A stretch of DNA of 64,000 bases, taken from Accumulibacter jenkinsii (GTDB lineage Bacteria > Pseudomonadota > Gammaproteobacteria > Burkholderiales > Rhodocyclaceae). The notes beneath the pieces are model-generated. The model was not told where the DNA came from. It saw only the letters and a list, made by a program, of their open reading frames with translations, and did not search any database. Both the position numbers and the translations under genes were made by a program. The stretch spans positions 1-64,000 of the forward strand of contig JAZKUF010000005.1 in the NCBI GenBank assembly GCA_036625225.1, read 5' to 3'. Below, piece by piece: positions 60,301-64,000 of this stretch. Within the stretch, counting starts at the first letter, position 1. Each line of letters starts with the position of its first letter.

Positions 60301-60570
60301 GACGCTCCCCCGGCATCACCGCCCCTGGCTTCCCCCGCGCTTACCCTGCCCAAGCCCCCTACCGGGGTCACTTCGAATCCGACACTGGTTTCAGCCACCT
60401 TGGAGGCAACCGCACCCACCGTCGCGGCACAAGCCGCCACCCGAACGTCCGACCATGGTCCGGCGAGCGTCGTATCGGCGCTGTCGATCGAGGCCCTGGC
60501 GGATCGGATCTTCCACATCCTGGAGCGGCGACTGGTGGTCGAACGCGAACGGCGAGGTATCAGACCATGA
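57310..60570 (+). CDS. Large repeat-containing eCIS protein with conserved C-terminal motif
   Basis: A 1086-residue, Pro/Ala/Ser/Arg-rich, probably disordered protein. Residues about 199-681 consist of 3.8 tandem copies of a 126-residue repeat (ARWAGLLDGPEGGVDPGAHS, then SSRRARVGILNVYRSPSLIA, QRKPMVRSSGEIHASAPTLV). The last 26 residues (IEALADRIFHILERRLVVER) are the short helical motif that ends the variable protein located between the tube and baseplate genes of other eCIS loci. So the C-terminus is the structural anchor and the repeats are locus-specific. Possible roles are cargo docking, tape-measure-like filling of the tube or baseplate scaffolding. Confidence 0.8.
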   Translation: MTTENQQTGQSIVTRVGDKPSASGIRTTTGGFAEHILHKYFVTPATRHSPPLVLRMLRAGRSAASPKAAKSTKTSLETAALGDMAARLVPTRVRRIAAPRSRRLGAGMMGVSLQASVIAPPLLLQRKPMLCQPGNVRAPVPTPVAPPALEVAFAQLSASRLAHVAVVPSGDRSPSTGRPLAPPLARPAIGVGQPGNSEPTAVRWAGLLDGPEGGVDPGAHSPAGISVNGPAVAPSSRRARVGILNVYRSPSLIAQRGLVQRKPMVRSSGEIHASAPTLVAQPLVAGKATAVIIPSADASPPTSRVFSPQVSSPAILFSRPHPVGPAAARWAGLLDGPEGGVDPGAHSPAGISVNGPAVAPSSRRARVGILNVYRSPSLIVQRGLVQRKPMVRSSGEIHASAPTLVAQPLVAGKATAVIIPSAEACPPTSRVFSPQVSSPAILFSRPHPVGPAAARWAGLLDGPEGGVDPGAHSPAGISVNGPAVAPSSRRARVGILNVYRSPSLIAQRGLVQRKPMVRSSGEIHASAPTLVAQPLVAGKATAVIIPSADASPPTSRVFSPQVSSPAILFSRPHPVGPAAARWAGLLDGPEGGVDPGAHSPAGISVNGPAVAPSSRRARVGILNVYRSPSLIAQRGLVQRKPMVRSSGEIHASAPTLVAQPLVAGKATAVIIPSADASPPTSSTLAAHMTMADAGHPGGSSPPPRTAMSPPVSSRTDFVRHPGNVQPVAARSTSAPDHGDATAYPGAHKAVATGHDSQSAIAGSGYPATDSSRPYRRARLESLATPLLPRDHVAGLSIPALSRVGSARPTPNAAAAGHPGLVRRASVPGLRQWVQRKPLSHHSIGGSAHRAMGQPSALNPRAATPHPGRPARELFGHGSRLALEFGPAQLFVPAGFRHFVHHTLSDSRVSGSVIDPSARIVPLAADRLPVPASRMPKTTLGYGSDGGFVYPRTTTTQWPPAVSPRAHRELTGRPFPAKIVRGPRSDEGVEMSTRTLRLDAPPASPPLASPALTLPKPPTGVTSNPTLVSATLEATAPTVAAQAATRTSDHGPASVVSALSIEALADRIFHILERRLVVERERRGIRP
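57905..59354 (+). repeat. 378-bp tandem repeat, about 3.8 units
   Basis: Units start at about 57905, 58283, 58661 and 59039; the fourth stops at 59354. Each keeps the reading frame (126 codons). Differences between units are only a few bases, so copy number probably changes by recombination. Antisense and alternative-frame ORFs here are shadows of the repeat. Confidence 0.95.
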
Positions 60571-61001
60571 CACTTGGCGCGGACCACAAAGCCAGACTGC
60601 TGCCGCTCGGTCCCGACGGAACCCCCGGACCCGGTGATCCGATAGTGGTGCAGTTCAACCCGGCCACTTACTCTACCCTGTGGAACATCACGTGGGCCGA
60701 GGTCGGCCAAAGCCTGCAATGGAGCAAAACCAGCGCTGGCGACTTGGTGCTTACGCTCAACTACGACAGCTACGAGAGGCGTACTGACGTGCGGAGCATG
60801 ACTGAAAAGTTCAAGCAGCAACTCGACCCCAGCCAATCCAGGACCCAGCAGGCGGTGGGCTGCCTCTTCCAATGGGGCAAGATGACGTACAAGGGGGTGG
60901 TGGCGAGCCTCAAAGAGGATTTTTCCCTGTTCCTCGCCGACGGCACGCCGGTCCGGTCAGTCATTACGCTAACGCTCAAGCCTTGGCCACAATCGGCCTG
61001 A
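60567..61001 (+). CDS. eCIS baseplate/tube protein (Afp7-like, CIS_tube domain)
   Basis: A 144-residue protein overlapping the repeat gene by ATGA. VVQFNPATYSTLWNI, LQWSKTSAGDLVLTLNYDSY and LKEDFSLFLADGTPVRSVIT match the CIS tube/gp53-like domain. In most eCIS proteins this domain is followed in the same chain by a LysM domain; here a stop intervenes and the LysM is a separate frame 45 bp on. Afp7-type proteins link the tube to the baseplate wedge. Confidence 0.88.
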   Translation: MTLGADHKARLLPLGPDGTPGPGDPIVVQFNPATYSTLWNITWAEVGQSLQWSKTSAGDLVLTLNYDSYERRTDVRSMTEKFKQQLDPSQSRTQQAVGCLFQWGKMTYKGVVASLKEDFSLFLADGTPVRSVITLTLKPWPQSA

Positions 61002-61046
61002 TGGCAGGGGCGCATACCCAGGCAGAAGTAAACCAGGACATCATCG

Positions 61047-61235
61047 ATGATCACAACGACAAAGGTCTGGACGGTCAGGACAGGCGACAACCTGCCGGCG
61101 ATTGCCGCGAAAGTCTACGGCGATCCACGGTTGTGGCGGCCAATTGCTGAGGCTAACGCGATAGATAATCCTTTGCGCTTCCCGCGGCAATCGGACCTGG
61201 GGCGTCTCATCGTGGTTCCCGGACAGCAACCATGA
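61047..61235 (+). CDS. LysM-domain baseplate protein
   Basis: A 62-residue protein that is one LysM: KVWTVRTGDNLPAIAAKVYG, DPRLWRPIAEANAIDNP, LGRLIVVPG. LysM normally binds glycan but in contractile systems a LysM sits in the baseplate hub. It starts at ATG 61047 with no good ribosome site, so it may depend on coupling with the upstream gene or reflect a split Afp7-like gene. It overlaps the hub gene start. Confidence 0.8.
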   Translation: MITTTKVWTVRTGDNLPAIAAKVYGDPRLWRPIAEANAIDNPLRFPRQSDLGRLIVVPGQQP

Positions 61236-61554
61236 CCGCATCTGCGCTGCCACTCGTCGGGATCCCGCGGTTCACGCTGACCATCGGTGGTGTGGCGCTG
61301 GCGCCAGCAGTGAAAGCCGATCTCTCGTCGCTTGAGCTATGCGAGGATCTGAATATGCCGGCGATGTTGACGTTCTCGCTCAACCTCTGGGACGGCATGC
61401 GTATGCGGCTGAAGGAAGACTATCTGGACCAGTTCGCGCTGGGAACACCGATCGAGCTTGCCTTGGGGATCAACAGCGAGAGCGCCGTATTTTCCGGCGA
61501 GGTGACCGCACTGGAGCCGGTTTTCGGTGGCCTGGAGGGCCATGACAGTCTCAA
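61232..61554 (+). pseudogene. VgrG/Afp8-like spike hub, 5' part (interrupted)
   Basis: The first 108 residues of a phage-late-control-D/VgrG-like hub: MTASALPLVGIPRFTLTIGG, KADLSSLELCEDLNMPAMLT, FSLNLWDGM and FSGEVTALEPVFGGLEGHDS. At TCAA 61551-61554 an IS1634-type element begins and the frame ends in IS sequence at 61612. The continuation resumes at 63661 after the IS. The hub caps the tube and contacts the spike, so this break should block particle assembly. Confidence 0.9.
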
Positions 61555-63660
61555 CCCCTCTTTAACATCTTCCTGGCATATTCCGGTCTTTTCCCGGGCA
61601 GCGCGCGCCTAGGCGGTTGATTTTATTGTTGGTAGATTTTCCAAAACGTTTTGTGGTGCCATAATAGTTTGGCTGAGGCGGCCAAACCCCTTGTTTTTGT
61701 TGTACGCTCGTGTGGATGTTTATACGCCAAACGAGAACGAACAACAAAGCCACGGGTGAGGGCTACTTCACCTATCGACTGGTGCGCACGCAGCGTATCG
61801 GGGGCAAGGTCCGTCAGATCACGGTACTGAACCTGGGGCGGCACTTCCCGATCAAGCAGGAAGACTGGCCGCTGTTGAGTAGCCGCATCGAGCAGTTGCT
61901 CAATCCTCAGGGGCTGCTCCTGCCCTTGCCCTGCCCGGAGGCCATCGAGCGGGCGGCGCAGCGCTACTTTGCGCAACTGGTGGCGCAGGCGCCAACCCTG
62001 GCGTCTGCGGCGGGGCAGCCCAGTGAGGGGGACGCCGGGCCAGCCAGCAAACCGTGCCCGCCGCTAGACTTCCAGGAAGTCGATGTGGACTCGCTGCGGA
62101 TGACCCAGCCCCGCTCGGTGGGGGTGGAGCAGGTCGGCCTGCATGCGCTGAGCGAACTGGGGCTCCTTGAAACGCTGAAGGATCTGGGCGTCAATGGCAT
62201 CGTGCAAGCCTCGATCATCGGTAGCCTGATCGGCAGAATGGGCCAGCCGGGGTCGGAACGGGCAACCTGGAACTGGCTGCAACACCATAGCGCCTTGGGC
62301 GAATTGCTCGACTTCGACTTCCTGTCGATCTCTCACATGGGTTTGTACCGTGCCTCGGATGTTCTGATGAAGCATCGTGAAGCGATCGAAGCGCGGCTCT
62401 TTGGCTCTGTCCAGACGCTCTTTGATCTGCCAGAGACGGTCACGCTGTACGACCTGAGCAACACCTATTTCGAAGGCGAAGCCAGCGGCAATGCCAAGGC
62501 CCGGCGGGGGCGTTCGAAGGAGAGACGCAGTGACTGCCCGCTGGTGACGCTTGGTCTGGTGCTCGACGGCAGTGGCTTCGTCAGGCGCTCACAGACCTTT
62601 GCCGGCAACGTCTCGGAACCCGGCACGCTCTCTGCCATGCTGGCCGGGCTCGGCACTCCGGCGGGCGCGCTGGTGGTGATGGACGCCGGTATTGCCACCG
62701 AGGCCAATGTGAGCTGGCTGGCCGAACACGGCTATCGCTATCTGGTGGTTCGCCGCGGCGGCAAGCGCCAGTTCGACCAGAGCCGCGCGGTGACCATTGA
62801 GACTGCCAGCGAGGAGCCGCTCCATCTGCAGAAGGAACCCAGCCCGGACGGCAAGGAAATCTGCCTGTATTGCCACTCACCGAGTCGGCAACTCAAGGAA
62901 GAAGCGATGCTCGCGCAGGCCTGCCAGCGGTTTGAAGCGGGATTGCAGGAGCTGAGCGAGGGTCTGCAAAAGCCGCAGAGCGAGAAACGCCACGACAAAC
63001 TGCTCGAACGTCTGGGCCGACTCAAACAGAAGAGCCGCGGCGCCAGCCAACACTATCAAGTCCAGTTCATCAGCGACGAGGGCAAGAAGGTGAGCGCGAT
63101 CACCTGGCAGAAGGAGCTGGTCGCCGGCACGATGGCCACCCATCCCGGCGTCTATTGCCTGCGCACCAACGAACTGACCTGGGATGAAGAACGCCTCTGG
63201 CGCACCTATACGATGCTCACCGACCTGGAGAGCGTTTTTCGCAGCCTGAAGAGCGAGCTTGGCCTGCGGCCCGTCTATCACACCAACGAAGTGCGCGCCG
63301 ACGGGCATCTCTTCATTACCGTGCTCGCCTATCAGTGCGTCCAGTTCCTGCGGGTCAAGCTCAAGGCGGCGGGAATAACCGACAGTTGGGCCACCCTGCG
63401 CGACATCCTCTCGGTACAGCGCCGGGTCACGGCGACCTTTACCCAGCGTGACGGGCGCTCCTTGCATGTGCGCAAAGCGACCGTCGCCGAGCCCGAGCTG
63501 ATGGCGATCTACCAGGCGCTGGGGCTCAACTGCGCACCAGGAGGAACCAGAAAACTGATCATCTGAATCCAAATCACCGGCGTGTAGTGCCACTCGAGCT
63601 TTTTTTAGACCGCAAGCGGTTGATTAAGGAAGATGCTTTTTCAGGCTTGTTAAACTTCGG
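61555..63660 (+). mobile_element. IS1634-family element in the hub gene
   Basis: About 2106 bp with short inverted ends (CC-N4-TTTAACA at both) and TCAA repeated at 61551-61554 and 63661-63664. Removing the IS and one TCAA joins GAC AGT CTC AAG GTG CAG in one frame, i.e. HDSLKVQAFNRLHRL, which restores the hub protein. Only 4 bp of duplication are visible. One transposase gene. Confidence 0.88.
61716..63566 (+). CDS. IS1634-family transposase
   Basis: About 616 residues (MFIRQTRTNNKATGEGYFTY). N-terminal RLVRTQRIGGKVRQITVLNL-type segment, then the DDE core: TVTLYDLSNTYFEGEA, MDAGIATEANVSWLAEHGYR, and the C-terminal YTMLTDLESVFRSLKSELGL with the catalytic Glu in the Y-(2)-...-E box of IS4-like enzymes. 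Frame intact; probably active. Confidence 0.92.
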   Translation: MFIRQTRTNNKATGEGYFTYRLVRTQRIGGKVRQITVLNLGRHFPIKQEDWPLLSSRIEQLLNPQGLLLPLPCPEAIERAAQRYFAQLVAQAPTLASAAGQPSEGDAGPASKPCPPLDFQEVDVDSLRMTQPRSVGVEQVGLHALSELGLLETLKDLGVNGIVQASIIGSLIGRMGQPGSERATWNWLQHHSALGELLDFDFLSISHMGLYRASDVLMKHREAIEARLFGSVQTLFDLPETVTLYDLSNTYFEGEASGNAKARRGRSKERRSDCPLVTLGLVLDGSGFVRRSQTFAGNVSEPGTLSAMLAGLGTPAGALVVMDAGIATEANVSWLAEHGYRYLVVRRGGKRQFDQSRAVTIETASEEPLHLQKEPSPDGKEICLYCHSPSRQLKEEAMLAQACQRFEAGLQELSEGLQKPQSEKRHDKLLERLGRLKQKSRGASQHYQVQFISDEGKKVSAITWQKELVAGTMATHPGVYCLRTNELTWDEERLWRTYTMLTDLESVFRSLKSELGLRPVYHTNEVRADGHLFITVLAYQCVQFLRVKLKAAGITDSWATLRDILSVQRRVTATFTQRDGRSLHVRKATVAEPELMAIYQALGLNCAPGGTRKLII

Positions 63661-64000
63661 TCAAGGTGCAGGCTTTCAATCGCCTGCACCGGCTGACCTT
63701 CGGAGATCATCAGCGCACCTTCAAGGACCGGACGTCCAGCGAGATCGCCTCCGAGATCGCCAGCAATCTGGGATTGACCGCTTCGGTCGACAGCACCCAT
63801 GATAAACATCCGCATCTGACGCAGATCAACGAGACCGACCTTGCTTTCTTGCTGCGCCTGGCCCGGCCGCTGAACTACGAAGTTTCGGTGGAAGACAAGA
63901 CGCTGAGCTTCTCCAAACCAAAACCGCAAGCCGGGGCCGTTGTCAGCCTGACCTACCGACGCGACCTGGTCGAGTTCACGCCGCGCCAACGCGCTATGCC
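63661..64000 (+). pseudogene. VgrG/Afp8-like spike hub, continuation (runs off window)
   Basis: The frame KVQAFNRLHRLTFGDHQRTF, DRTSSEIASEIASNLGLTAS, THDKHPHLTQINETDLAFLL and LNYEVSVEDKTLSFSKPKPQ is the continuation of the D/VgrG-like protein begun at 61232. It is open to the window end. There is no start codon suited to independent expression, so it is a separated 3' part. Baseplate genes (gp25, PAAR, wedge) are expected beyond 64000. Confidence 0.88.

Noticed and set aside
57310..60570. Calling the repeat protein a tape measure
   Set aside because: It lacks the long hydrophobic helical pattern of tape-measure proteins, is Pro-rich, and the Afp14-like gene normally lies further downstream.
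1..64000. tRNA, rRNA or integron attachment sites
   Set aside because: No tRNA-like cloverleaf with a TTCGA loop, no rRNA segments and no integron integrase were recognised.

Overview
The window reads as an accessory region of a high-GC proteobacterium. A betaproteobacterium of the Rhodocyclales/Accumulibacter type is my best guess, from gene style only; I cannot fix the genus. I see no tRNA, rRNA, CRISPR array, ribosomal gene or replication origin. About a third of the sequence is insertion sequence, and most gene blocks are bounded or broken by one.

Layout. 1-2 kb: right part of an IS66-type element. 2-6 kb: debris (truncated HTH gene, group II intron tail, intact IS5/IS903-type IS with 9-bp target duplication, istB and recombinase remnants) and a mazEF-like toxin-antitoxin pair. 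6.3-7.7 kb: a fused PncC(CinA)-NadE gene. 8.2-10.2 kb: an IS91-like unit, a frameshifted tyrosine recombinase followed by a Y2 HUH transposase. 10.7-13.3 kb: a stress/envelope group (cardiolipin synthase, glycine-zipper stress protein, BON-domain protein). 14.0-16.9 kb: complete IS66 copy with tnpAB convergent to tnpC. 17.2-19.7 kb: a second, conventional IS66 type with perfect 8-bp target duplication. 20-24.6 kb: lipoprotein, lysozyme-like protein, IS1595-type IS, M15-like peptidase with SH3 domain, and a second lipoprotein. 24.8-27.2 kb: a third IS66 type. 27.3-28.7 kb: an effector-like protein and a DUF4258-like protein. 28.9-31.8 kb: inverted copy of the convergent IS66.

31.9-48.7 kb is the most interesting block. 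An RtcR-like (CARF plus sigma54-AAA) activator is followed by a near-consensus -24/-12 promoter and a tightly coupled seven-gene operon: vWA protein, PP2C phosphatase, kinase with C-terminal zinc ribbon (a TerY-P-like triad), SF1 helicase, a 741-aa protein of unknown function, a coiled-coil McrB-like AAA+ GTPase/ATPase, and a 1347-aa protein that joins a DUF2357/McrC-partner-like N-terminus, an Hsp70/actin-like ATPase module and a cold-shock OB domain. The activator probably senses a nucleic-acid-damage ligand and switches on a phospho-signalled DNA/RNA-processing or defence machine.

49.4-64 kb: a paraoxonase-like beta-propeller protein, then part of an extracellular contractile injection system (eCIS, Afp/PVC-like): AAA+ ATPase, tail terminator, small protein, sheath, tube, assembly proteins, second tube, a large repeat protein, CIS tube/LysM baseplate pieces and the VgrG-like hub. 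The hub gene is split by an IS1634-type element at a TCAA duplication and runs off the window, so this injection system is probably inactive at this locus unless the IS is lost.
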